DNA from: Gymnothorax reevesii
Taxonomy: Eukaryota > Chordata > Actinopteri > Anguilliformes > Muraenidae
Reading direction: 5' to 3'
DNA: 64,000 nucleotides
Assembly: GCA_029721435.1 (NCBI GenBank)
Contig: CM056580.1
Location: 27,212,367 to 27,276,366, forward strand
Shown: positions 13,801 through 20,916 of the stretch, in pieces
Position numbering within the stretch: the stretch's first letter is position 1
Layout: the number at the start of each line of letters is the position of its first letter
Notes under the pieces: generated by a model
What the model saw: the letters and a program-made list of their open reading frames with translations, nothing else
Database searches by the model: none
What the model was told of the DNA's origin: nothing
Translations under genes and position numbers: made by a program

Positions 13801-16343
13801 CATGATGACTTGGTCACAACTCTGGTATGCAGACATTAAAAGACACTGCGAGATAAAGCAAAAAAAAAAAAAAATCAAAGGTTGTGGTGTCCGGAGAAAA
13901 ATCACTGAAGATAGGAGTGTCCAAAAAACCCACTCAACTCCATGACCATCATGACACAGACTCCCCCTGGAGGCAGAAGCTGAAATCACAGTATAAGACC
14001 CATGCAAACAGAACCTTCGTCTGACCCCTGTTGCGGCCATGTTGACTTTTTGCAAAATGGCTCTATGATTATTTCAATATTTCTCAAAACTTTCGCATCC
14101 CCTGTTGAGTAAACTTTTTAAACTCCACTCGGTTACGTTCATTAAAATCCATGGTAACGGGAAGACAAATTTTTAATCATGCTTTTGATAATACTTGTTT
14201 AAAACCCTCCATGGTGTGGTGGGAAGCATCAAAAGTTACTGCACTGGTGCACGGAAAATTCCACTTTTCTGAAAAACACTCAACTCCATAACCTCAACTC
14301 CGTTACCAATACTGGTTATGGAGGTGAGTAAAATGGTAATGATAAATGTTAATGGTTCGTCATTTTCAATCAGAGGCACTGAAAAGGGTGATATTCACTC
14401 TGTTACAGAACTCTGGTATATCACAATGTACCAGGGGAGAGCGTCACTTGAAAACATAAGAGGTGAATGGATCCAAGGACACAGAAAAATGAAAATGGCC
14501 TGCCCAAATTTTTGCCCTGGTTTAAGCTCTCCCTCATGGTTTTTTGAATATCTTAGGGGCAACCCTACCCCTGGGGGAAAAAAGAATCAGACAACTTAAA
14601 GGAAACAAGAGCCATCTGGCAATGGCAGATCCCCCCGGCTGTAGGTTGTGTAACAACCTTTAAAAGGCACATCTACACATCCTGATTGACATGTGTGTCA
14701 AGTTTGGTGAAGGTAGCACATATAGTTTTCAAGATACGGCCCGGACAAACTCATGTTTACAGATGGACGGACAGACGGACTGACAGAGCGATAGCAAAAG
14801 GCACATCTACACATCATGATTGACATGTGTGTCAAGTTTGGTGAAGGTAGCACATATAGTTTTCAAGATACGGCCCGGACAAACTCATGTTTACAGATGG
14901 ACGGACAGACGGACTGACAGAGCGATAGCAAAAGGTACATCTACACATCATGATTGACATGTGTCAAGTTTGGTGAAGCCAGCACATATAGTTTCCGAGA
15001 TATGGCCCGGACAAACTCATGTTTACAGACAGACAGACAGACGGACAAGAGCGATAGCTATATCCCCCCGCATTATATGCCGAGGGGATAAAAAAAGACA
15101 TCCAAAAAGTGCCCGTATTGAGAAACATACCCATCTGCGCGATTCTGAGTGTGGTAAATATCTACTTGCCGTTGAGCAGTAAATACTTAACATGTCTGTG
15201 TGCGGAACATACCAGCACATTTCTTTGTTCAGTACATAGCTATGCTTTTATGTGGACTGTAAATATCTGTGCATTTCTATGTTCGGTACAAACCTGCACG
15301 TTTTTGTGTGCAGCAAATCACTACACGTTTCTGTGTGCCGTACACACAAATGTGTTTCTGTGCCTGGTGCAAATCAGTACATTTTCAGTGCTTGGTGCAT
15401 ACATGTACGCGTTTCAGAGAGACGTAAACACCTGTGTGTGGTACATATCTGTCTGTGTTTGTGTGTGGTATTTACCAGCATATATTTCTGTATGTGGTAC
15501 ATACCTATCTGTTTTACTGTGATTGATACTTAGTAGGCATGAGTTTGGTACATGCCTGTATGCCTTACTGCGTGTGGTACATGCCTGTATGCGTTACAGC
15601 GTGTGGTACATGCCTGTATGCGTTACTGCGTGTGGTACATGCCTGTATGCGTTACTGCGTGTGGTACATGCCTGAATGTGTTACTGTGTGTGGTACATGC
15701 CTGTATGCGTTACTGAGTGTGGTACATGCCTGTATGCGTTACTGCGTGTGGTACATGCCTGTATGCGTTACTGCGTGTGGTACATGCCTGTATGCGTTAC
15801 TGTGTGCGGTACATGCCTGAATGTGTTACTGTGTGTGGTACATGCCTGTATGCGTTACTGCGTGTGGTACATGCCTGTATGCGTTACTGCGTGTGGTACA
15901 TGCCTGTATGCGTTACTGTGTGCGGTACATGCCTGAATGTGTTACTGTGTGTGGTACATGCTTGTATGCGTTACTGTGTGTGGTACATGCCTGTATGCGT
16001 TACTGTGTGTGGTACATGCCTGTATGCGTTACTGTGTGTGGTACATGCCTGTATGTGTCACTGGGTGTGGTACATGCCTGTATGCGTTACTGTGTGTGGT
16101 ACATGCCTGTATGCGTTACTGTGTGTGGTACATGCCTGTATGCGTTACTGTGTGTGGTACATGCCTGTATGCGTTACTGCGTGTGGTACATGCCTGAATG
16201 TGTTGCTGTGTGTAGTACAAACCTGTCTCTGTGTGTGGGGTACTTACCTGTATGTGTTTCTGTGGCTGTGTTGGCTGTGTGGTTGCAGGCAGTGCTTTGT
16301 CTCGGGACCCTCGTGAGCGTTCGCTGACGAGTGACGTCATCAT
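621..16343 (-). CDS. ubap2: Ubiquitin-associated protein 2, 5' thirteen coding exons (partial gene)
   Basis: Coding exons in transcript order are 16343-16248, 12435-12358, 11933-11823, 8089-7924, 7762-7685, 6165-6108, 5609-5506, 4914-4862, 4726-4656, 4570-4405, 3078-2805, 2455-2163 and 808-621. All junctions are GT-AG and the phases agree throughout (1736 bp, about 578 codons). The product starts MMTS. A UBA domain (about residues 35-95, with LMEVTGKNQDECMVALHDCN) is followed by an RG-rich stretch (about 130-195), the SSQGMGTFNPADY segment, an EWVTEDWNED acidic-aromatic motif, a Pro/Ser/Thr-rich middle and the conserved AVEMPGSADVSGLNVQFGAL block. Family knowledge: UBAP2 and UBAP2L are cytoplasmic and nuclear RNA-associated proteins linked to stress granules and to ubiquitination of stalled RNA polymerase II. 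The rest, roughly half of a usual 1.1-kb-residue protein, lies beyond the left edge. Synteny with dcaf12 and ubap1 favours ubap2 over ubap2l. Confidence 0.93.
809..2162. other. ubap2 intron with a GACGGACG-type repeat and a poly-C run
   Basis: About 1195-1400 holds a copy of a widespread fish repeat: a GACTGGTGCCTGCGCATT-like middle, a TTGAGATATCGCG motif and a tail of ACGGACG units. A run of 22 C residues lies at 1644-1665. No exon was seen. Confidence 0.6.
2163..2455 (-). CDS. ubap2: ubap2 coding exon 12 (Pro-rich)
   Basis: 293 bp, phase 1-0, about residues 419-516. It has DFKTQPEPSLVLSQLAQRQQ, a strongly proline-rich middle, and KRRIPPSSK at the end, matching the family order. The GC-rich composition produces long false open frames on the plus strand. 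The acceptor is CTCCAG and the donor is GTAACA. Confidence 0.94.
2805..3078 (-). CDS. ubap2: ubap2 coding exon 11 (SSVLGSGFG)
   Basis: 274 bp, phase 0-1, residues 328-419. It begins SSVLGSGFGSLG, contains LDQLKG and ends TTTWDVKP...LSSQFSS, with a Pro/Ser/Ala-rich middle of low conservation. The acceptor is CTTCAG and the donor is GTGAGT. Confidence 0.94.
3079..4404. other. ubap2 intron, no recognised content
   Basis: AT-rich intron of 1.3 kb between coding exons 11 and 10. No exon, transposon end or tandem array was recognised. Confidence 0.5.
4405..4570 (-). CDS. ubap2: ubap2 coding exon 10 (LVFTNSQ)
   Basis: 166 bp, phase 2-0, residues 272-327. It contains SLDFASLLRKP and LVFTNSQHLN, both family landmarks. 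The acceptor is CTGCAG and the donor is GTGAGG. Confidence 0.94.
4656..4726 (-). CDS. ubap2: ubap2 coding exon 9 (LSETKVFT)
   Basis: 71 bp, phase 0-2, residues 249-272. It encodes LSETKVFTSSATPGPENHI then TPGQ, as in UBAP2. The acceptor is GTGCAG and the donor is GTAGGC. Confidence 0.95.
4803..4857. repeat. (CA)n microsatellite at a splice donor
   Basis: Nearly pure CA dinucleotides with a few CGCA interruptions, ending one base before the ACTTAC complement of the exon 8 donor. On the transcript this is a (UG)n tract immediately after GUAAGU. Confidence 0.95.
4862..4914 (-). CDS. ubap2: ubap2 coding exon 8 (EWVTEDWNED), CA repeat at its donor
   Basis: 53 bp, phase 1-0, residues 231-248. It encodes GAWRNSLDEWVTEDWNED, a diagnostic motif of the family. 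The donor GTAAGT runs directly into a (TG)n tract on the minus strand, seen as CA repeat at 4803-4857. Confidence 0.94.
5030..5340. repeat. GACGGAC-type repeat fragment in ubap2 intron
   Basis: Contains CACACAAAGTTTGGTTGTCC, CCTGAGAAAAACTGTCC, CGGACGGAGCTC and a terminal CATGGCGGGGGATAATAAA. This is the general layout of the GACGGAC repeats elsewhere in the window. A second partial tail (GGCCCGGACGGACACGCGG) lies at 5347-5366. Confidence 0.5.
5506..5609 (-). CDS. ubap2: ubap2 coding exon 7 (TFNPADY)
   Basis: 104 bp, phase 2-1, about residues 196-230. It starts TFNPADY as in UBAP2 and UBAP2L, then a Gly/Ala/Ser-rich stretch that is poorly conserved. The acceptor is CCCCAG and the donor is GTGAGT. 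Confidence 0.92.
6108..6165 (-). CDS. ubap2: ubap2 coding exon 6 (RFSSQGMG)
   Basis: 58 bp, phase 1-2, about residues 177-196. It encodes GLRGRGRGAGGSRFSSQGMG. Phase requires the acceptor TCAG at 6166-6169 rather than the CAG seven bases upstream of it. The donor is GTGAGT. Confidence 0.9.
6166..7684. other. ubap2 intron between coding exons 6 and 5
   Basis: 1.5 kb without a recognised exon or complete transposon. It has CCCC-rich low complexity at 6711-6775, a short A run at 6857-6869, a GT run near 7224-7240 and an A run at 7544-7556. Confidence 0.5.
7685..7762 (-). CDS. ubap2: ubap2 coding exon 5
   Basis: 78 bp, phase 1-1, about residues 151-177. It encodes RSEENGVDLGPGER followed by RGRGRGR, equivalent to the family's GEENGID segment. 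The acceptor is CTGCAG and the donor is GTCAGT. Confidence 0.9.
7924..8089 (-). CDS. ubap2: ubap2 coding exon 4 (ENKENREK / RG-rich)
   Basis: 166 bp, phase 0-1, residues 96-151. It begins TSWETVGKK, continues through a Lys/Glu-rich ENKENKENREK stretch and enters the Arg-Gly-rich region. The purine-rich exon makes long spurious open frames on the opposite strand. The acceptor is GCTCAG and the donor is GTGAGG. Confidence 0.95.
8090..11822. other. ubap2 intron between coding exons 4 and 3
   Basis: 3.7 kb, mostly AT-rich. A segment near 9540-9620 (GCGATTTGAAAATTGTG and TCGCAAATGCAATTAATCATT before CAGCCCTG) looks like one end of a hAT-type nonautonomous element. No matching second end was found. 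Poly-T at 9362-9380, a poly-A followed by poly-T at 10812-10850, and a strong hairpin at 11262-11355 are also present. No exon was seen. Confidence 0.5.
11262..11355. repeat. Near-perfect intronic hairpin of about 94 nt
   Basis: The left arm (AAAACCCATCATGTGGCAAC, then TTCTTTAAAAGAG) pairs with the right arm ending GTTGCCACATTATGGGTTTT, with only a few mismatches over about 40 bp and a loop of about 14 nt. The size is that of a microRNA precursor. A short foldback transposon remnant is equally possible. Confidence 0.8.
11823..11933 (-). CDS. ubap2: ubap2 coding exon 3 (UBA domain core)
   Basis: 111 bp, 37 codons, phase 0-0, residues 59-95. It carries the UBA core with the VTGKNQDEC loop and DVNRAINFLLE helix, nearly identical to vertebrate UBAP2. 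The acceptor is CGACAG and the donor is GTGAGA. An antisense open frame over it is a shadow. Confidence 0.96.
12358..12435 (-). CDS. ubap2: ubap2 coding exon 2 (start of UBA region)
   Basis: 78 bp, 26 codons, phase 0-0, residues 33-58. It reads ATAEQIRLAQ...DFEDKVKQ, the segment just before the UBA helices in UBAP2 and UBAP2L. The acceptor is CTCCAG and the donor is GTGAGG. Confidence 0.95.
13056..13147. repeat. Detached block of the same minisatellite
   Basis: Three or four copies of GTGTGCGGTACATACCAGCA-like units about 2 kb left of the main array. The gap is occupied by a TIR-bounded element, which suggests that insertion split one array. Confidence 0.7.
13436..13830. repeat. Foldback MITE-like segment
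   Basis: The left arm (AGAGTTGTGACCCAAGTCAT ... CAGCTTTCC-like core) is inverted at 13690-13830 (... ATGACTTGGTCACAACTCT), with arms of about 130 bp. The arm sequence is also found at 48008-48160, inside the long inverted-repeat element of dcaf12 intron 1. Confidence 0.8.
14662..15090. repeat. Triplicated 133-135-bp GACGGAC repeat
   Basis: Three direct copies start at AAAAGG at 14662, 14797 and 14930. Each has ATTGACATGTGTGTCAAG, TTTGGTGAAGGTAGCACATA and CGGCCCGGACAAACTCATG, then GGACGGACAGACGGAC. The last ends in CCCCCCGCATTATATGCCGA followed by GGGGATAAAA. Confidence 0.9.
15110..15546. repeat. Older, degenerate copies of the 29-bp unit
   Basis: Recurring GGTACATACC, GTGCATTTCTGTGT and CACGTTTCTGTGTGC segments spaced by about 28-32 bases continue the array leftwards with many substitutions and indels. 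Some copies keep a GT-type donor-like core (ACATACC, GGTATGT on the minus strand). Confidence 0.7.
15547..16240. repeat. 29-bp minisatellite copied from the ubap2 exon 1 splice donor
   Basis: The landmark GGTACATGCCTG recurs exactly every 29 bases from 15547 to 16185, giving 23 copies without a single indel. A divergent copy follows at 16214, then the native exon-donor sequence at 16239. The unit is TGTATGCGTTACTGCGTGTG plus GTACATGCC. On the minus strand each unit reads CATACAG|GCATGTACC, matching the real CATACAG|GTAAGTACC junction. Since 29 is not a multiple of three, the array is open in all plus frames and yields repetitive false proteins. Confidence 0.95.
16248..16343 (-). CDS. ubap2: ubap2 coding exon 1 (start codon, MMTS)
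   Basis: 96 bp, 32 codons, residues 1-32. Two tandem ATGs begin at 16343. The N-terminal MMTS and the Thr/Gln/Pro-rich tail ending KHIQ match the UBAP2/UBAP2L start. The donor is CAG|GTAAGT at 16242-16247. The donor lies at the edge of the 29-bp minisatellite that resembles it. The untranslated part of the exon extends above 16343 to an unresolved acceptor. Confidence 0.9.
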
Positions 16344-16987
16344 ATACAGTATATACAAAACAATGTATGTACAAAATAGAAAAATCTGCAAGAGAGAGAA
16401 TCAAACACCAGCATTAGGGAACACATTCATTCATACTGCAGCTCTGAATCGTTGAACTTTTGAAAAGGTAGAGGTAAGCATAGTCAGGGCAGAGCTGCCA
16501 GCATTTCACAGCCAGAATGGGCTACAGTTTGAAACCGCACACAAATTTCTGAGCAAAGAAACTATCAACAATCAGGACATGATACTCTCATAATGCATTT
16601 TGTATTTTCATACAGCATGTCCGATTTTGTCCACTTAAACAAATCCATTGTAATTCATATGACAGAACCAGAGTCCAACAGCACATGTGCTGCTCTTACA
16701 CTGTTGAGCACTCTCCAAAGCAGACACAGCACTAGAGGTGCAGGAGTCACAGCACAAGGCCTGCATATACACAGATCTACACACAGAAGAATGTTTGAGC
16801 CTCATCCGCAGTGTGCGGAGGTTGTGCAACAGGACACCCTGATCCGGGAGCACATGGCCAGCCCCATGTAAGACTATAAGCTCACGTCTTACCCCCTCTG
16901 CTTAAATTTAGGCACCTGAGAAGACAGCGCTAGTGTCCCCTTACACATAATCACCGAGCCTCGCTCCGGTCAAACATGTGCTCTTCA

Positions 16988-17293
16988 TTCCAGCATGGGC
17001 TGGCCCAATACACAGCAAGTATACACACACTCTTCACTCCAACACTGGATGGGGACAAACTGGCCAAACTACGCTATTCCAGCAAGGGCTGAAGGCTAGC
17101 TGGCCCAAAAAACAGCAAGTACACACAAACTCTCCACTCCAACACAAGCTGAAGACTAGCTGGTCGAAATTGCAGCAAGTACACACAAACTCTTCATTCC
17201 AACAACAGGTAAAGACATACTGGCCCAAAAAACAAAGTAAACAAACACAAACAATCCTTATTCAAAAACTGGCTGAAGGCACACTGGCCTAAC
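16988..17293. repeat. Degenerate 60-bp tandem repeat
   Basis: About five units built on CTGGCCCAAAAAACAGCAAG and TACACACAAACTCTTCACTC plus CAACA..GGCTGAAG. Two neighbouring CAGCAAGT landmarks (17113, 17173) are 60 bases apart. The preceding interval is 100 bases, which suggests a partly deleted unit. Confidence 0.8.
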
Positions 17294-18689
17294 CCAAAGG
17301 GCATGCACAAAGAAACAGGCTTGTGTGCTTCCCTCCACTAAAGTCTGTAAAATAGCGAAACCTGACCCAGAGTCTGTTTCGACTTGTCCTCAAATCTTGC
17401 ATACACATACTGTTAGGCCTGAAAGCCTCATCTCTGCTATAGTAAGGCCAAAAAGGGCAAATTCACATGCAGGTGAACTACATAGAGATAAACCAACGAG
17501 GGCCCCACAAAATGCGGATGTCCGAGAGACAGACCAGTACGCAGGAATGCGACTGAGGCAGTGACCAATCCTTCACTGGGACTGATGCATGTCACTCCGC
17601 ACTACGTAAGAGCAGAAAGCACCTTTCCGCAACACAACTGCAAGGAAATGCACCATCGCTCCCGTGGGATTTCCATAAACCGATTCATCTCTGTTCCACT
17701 TCCTTTCTGTGCTCATTACAGGGCTTCACCACAACCACATATTTTATTCTGCTCTGAGCAACTTTACTAAGGCTTCCCATGACTAAATTAATACCAAAAA
17801 TATCTGCCAATCTTTTGCAAAAAAAAAAAAGAAATTGGGAACCTTGATAAATTTCAGAGGATTCTGAACACACTGCTCTGAGGAAAATTTCTGCATTTTT
17901 GTCACTGAAAAGCATCATCACTGTATTTCACACAAGCCTTATTTATGCCTACCAGAAATTAAAGGACTGCCTTAAAAAAAACATGCATCAACATTCACAG
18001 AAAGTGCTAGAATATTCAGACTGAATACACCCGTCCACAAAAATGAGCTTCAGAGGCACCGTAATGCAGAGATGTGCCACGGATGATTCCAGATACAAGA
18101 GATGTTGACAGTCTGCAATGACGGTTTCTTCAGGGGAAGGGAAAAAAAAAAAAAAAAATCACAGATCAGAAGAGAACTGCAGTGACAGAGCCAGCCCAGC
18201 AACATCAGGCATCGAGGAGAAACAAATACCATGCAAAAGCAGAAGGGCTATCGCAGTAACCATTCACCCAACGCGCACGTCACCCACACGCAATCACAAG
18301 CACAAACATGAGTGAACTCATACACAGACGAACACAAACACACTGACAGAGGCGCAAAATGCTTACTCCTGCACCTCACCCCAGTCACAATGACTCATGC
18401 TACTCCATTCAGTTAGATTACAGGGACGTGCAGGAAAACACGAGTAAAATCGCCTTCTGCGTTTCCCTGGCTACCTGCACTGTATGTGGACCTCATCTCT
18501 CTCAAAGTGCTCAAATGCCTGCGCCCCCCCCCACCCACAAGGCTGGATTCTACTTTTAGGAATATGGAACGTGTATATAAAGGACATGGAAGCACAGCAC
18601 ATAGAGGCACCTCCGCCAAGGCAGCACAATCCAAATGTGCATGAGTGGGAGCAAAGTTGAGTTATCGCATATGATAGGATTTTAAGATG

Positions 18690-18870
18690 GCAGGCACATT
18701 GTTTCACTGATCGCGGTCAAAATCAATAGGGTCCATCCTTGATGTAATAGCGATCCACGCACAAAATTTCAGACAAATTCGTGCATTACTTTTTGAGTTA
18801 TGCTGTTCACAAACAGACAAACAAACGGGGGCGAAAACATAACCTCCGCCCCAACTTCGTTGGCGGAGGT
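18690..18870. repeat. Interspersed repeat with GGTCAAAATCAATAGGGT core, copy 1
   Basis: Shares TTTCACTGATCGCGGTCAAA, AATCAATAGGGTCCA, an ACAAACAGACAAACAAACGG tract and a terminal GGCGGAGGTAA hairpin with the copy at 54960-55152. This is the same general class as the GACGGAC repeats. Confidence 0.75.
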
Positions 18871-19847
18871 AACCAGGTCAATATGCACATTTGCCAAAGC
18901 TGAGCTAATTTCATATGGAATAGCCCTGTGCCCACAAACTTAACGCCTGATATTTGCATACACAACTCCCGAGCGCACGTGCACACAGACTGATTCCTGA
19001 TGGGGCAACAAAGCCATGAAAAACCCTGAAAGAACAAGCCAATCAGCCTCAAGACAAAAGAACAGCAGCATTTGCCACCTCAGTAGCGTACAATGTACAG
19101 GGCCACTAAGCACCGTTTATACAGCTGAAAGACAATTACCCTGATATGATGTAAAGCTATAAGAAGTAGCTAGAAGCATGCAGCTTTTAGAAACATAGGC
19201 TAACGCCAATTATGACCATATTACTGTCCCTTTTTTGTGCACGAGGTCTGGAATCAGGCACGAGCCAAGCAGCACAGGCCTTTAGCGCAGCAAGTAGTGC
19301 ACAGCTAAGCAGAGACTCTCGTCCCACCCTCTCCTCGAACAGCTGTGTGCGCTCGATTCAGCCAATACGCCACAGAGAGACGCCCCGAAATGCCCCGCGC
19401 TCACAAAGCATGGCCTGTACAACTGCAGAGGACCTGCATAGGACACAGCACTCAGAAAACACTGCACAGCCTGCAGTGTACCAGGGGAATGCAGGGCACC
19501 GGCTAGGCTATACTCCAGAAAACCACTGTCCTGGGCACAGCAGACACTGACCTAAAAAAGTGCACTTTTCATCGTTCACTCTATGCTTCTTACATGGTAG
19601 TCTAAAACCAATATGCTAGCCATGCTGTACCCCAAAACCAACAGTTGTGTCATTTTGTACCTAAAAAAAGATGCACGTGTCACCCTGTACCTTAAAACCT
19701 CTGCATTGTCATGTTGTACCCTAAAACCACCACGCTTGTCATTTTGTACTTCATAAACACCGGTCTTTGCCTGATAAACCCAAAAACTATTTTTATTGTC
19801 ATGATGTACCTCAAAGCCATTAGTGTATTCTTGATACATAGAGAATA

Positions 19848-19976
19848 CCATATGGGCATTTTCATATTACATGCTGTATAAACCTGAAAACCCAGTATCA
19901 GCTCTCGAGCTAAACTCTTGCGCTGATACTGGTCGAGGGTGGACACACGGTGTGATGTGAAAATGCCCATATGATG
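19848..19976. repeat. Two nested inverted repeats
   Basis: The outer pair is CATATGGGCATTTTCATATT and its inverted copy ...GTGAAAATGCCCATATG. The inner pair is CCAGTATCAG...CTGATACTGG. A related TGATACAGCCTCGTATCA hairpin lies at about 20458-20475. This is probably a foldback element remnant. Confidence 0.65.
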
Positions 19977-20559
19977 TCCTATTTATCATATACTGATTTT
20001 GACCATAATTAATGATGCATTTTATCCAAAGCATTAATTTCAGGTCATTATTATCATCATTACAGACCGGTAGGGCTAGCATTTGCTTTTAGTCAGTGGT
20101 GTTTTCAAGTCATGAAATGGCTAATTAGGTAGCAAGCATGCAGGAAATAAATCTGCATTTCTACATATCTTATGCATGAAACGTTTCACTACAGCCCTTC
20201 GCATGGATATTGCTGCAAAATGCAGAATTAAGCATGCTGTTCAAATAATTCTACATCAAGTTCCTTTTCTATAACATAGTCCAGTTCAGAAGTTTCAGCC
20301 GCTGAGGAATTCATGAGTCTCTCCGCCATGACAGCGTCTAATTGGCGTCTGAAGCGATGCGTTGCCAACGATGCTCGTGACTGTTGCTATGACAATGGTT
20401 GCTGCCACTGTTATGGGATTTTGCCCAGTGGGCAGATAAGATTTTTGCCCGGGGGGCTGATACAGCCTCGTATCACATGGGCAGATTCCCTGTATTTATA
20501 AGGAAGTATTTGATAAATCCTAAAAAAAATGCTTTGCTTGACATGATGTACCCCAAAAC

Positions 20560-20916
20560 TAGGGCTGGGCGATATATCGATATTATATCAATATCGTGAT
20601 GCAAAGTAAAATATCGTCATGGATTTTGACTATCGTAATATCGTGATATGAAATAAGAGTTGGCTTTTCTGGTTTTAAAAGATGAATTACAGTAATGGGT
20701 TGCATTTTTCTGCACTTGCAAGACTGTTGAAGCTGTTGCCTGCACCTGTTTCATCATTATGTCAACATTACTAATAAATGGTTATAAAAATATTATTGCG
20801 TAAATATTTTGCAATAGCACCAACATTTGTCCCGATAATATCGGCAAAATATCGATATCGAGGTATTCGGTCACAGATATCGGGATATTAGATTTTGTCC
20901 ATATCGCCCAGCCCTA
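20560..20916. mobile_element. hAT-like MITE
   Basis: Inverted ends TAGGGCTGGGCGATAT and ATATCGCCCAGCCCTA bound a 357-bp AT-rich interior full of ATATCGATATCG motifs. The flanks CCCAAAAC (20552-20559) and CCCCAAAC (20917-20924) fit an 8-bp target duplication with one change. No coding capacity was seen. Confidence 0.75.

Larger units (their letters stand above)
13148..15136. mobile_element. TIR-bounded DNA element inside the minisatellite
   Basis: The left end TGGGTATTTTTCTCAATATG and the right end, read in reverse complement, TGGGTATGTTTCTCAATACG form inverted termini continuing into GGCA. The 2-kb interior has a foldback segment (13436-13830) and a triplicated GACGGAC repeat, but no transposase-like frame, so it would be non-autonomous. 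No clear target duplication was found, and the superfamily is unknown. Confidence 0.6.
12436..16247. other. ubap2 intron 1 of the coding region, repeat-filled
   Basis: Contains 29-bp minisatellite copies at both ends (13056-13147 and 15110-16246). Between them is a TIR-bounded element (13148-15136) that itself carries a foldback MITE and a triplicated GACGGAC-type unit. There is no coding sequence apart from spurious frames in the array. Confidence 0.7.

Noticed and set aside
15547..16240. CRISPR-like array of 29-bp repeats
   Set aside because: Units are contiguous with no spacers, the genome is eukaryotic, and the unit derives from an exon boundary.
15539..16327. Several long repetitive plus-strand open frames (up to 199 codons, Cys/Val/Met-rich)
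   Set aside because: They are translations of the 29-bp array, which is open in several frames because 29 is not a multiple of three. There is no domain and the true gene is on the other strand.
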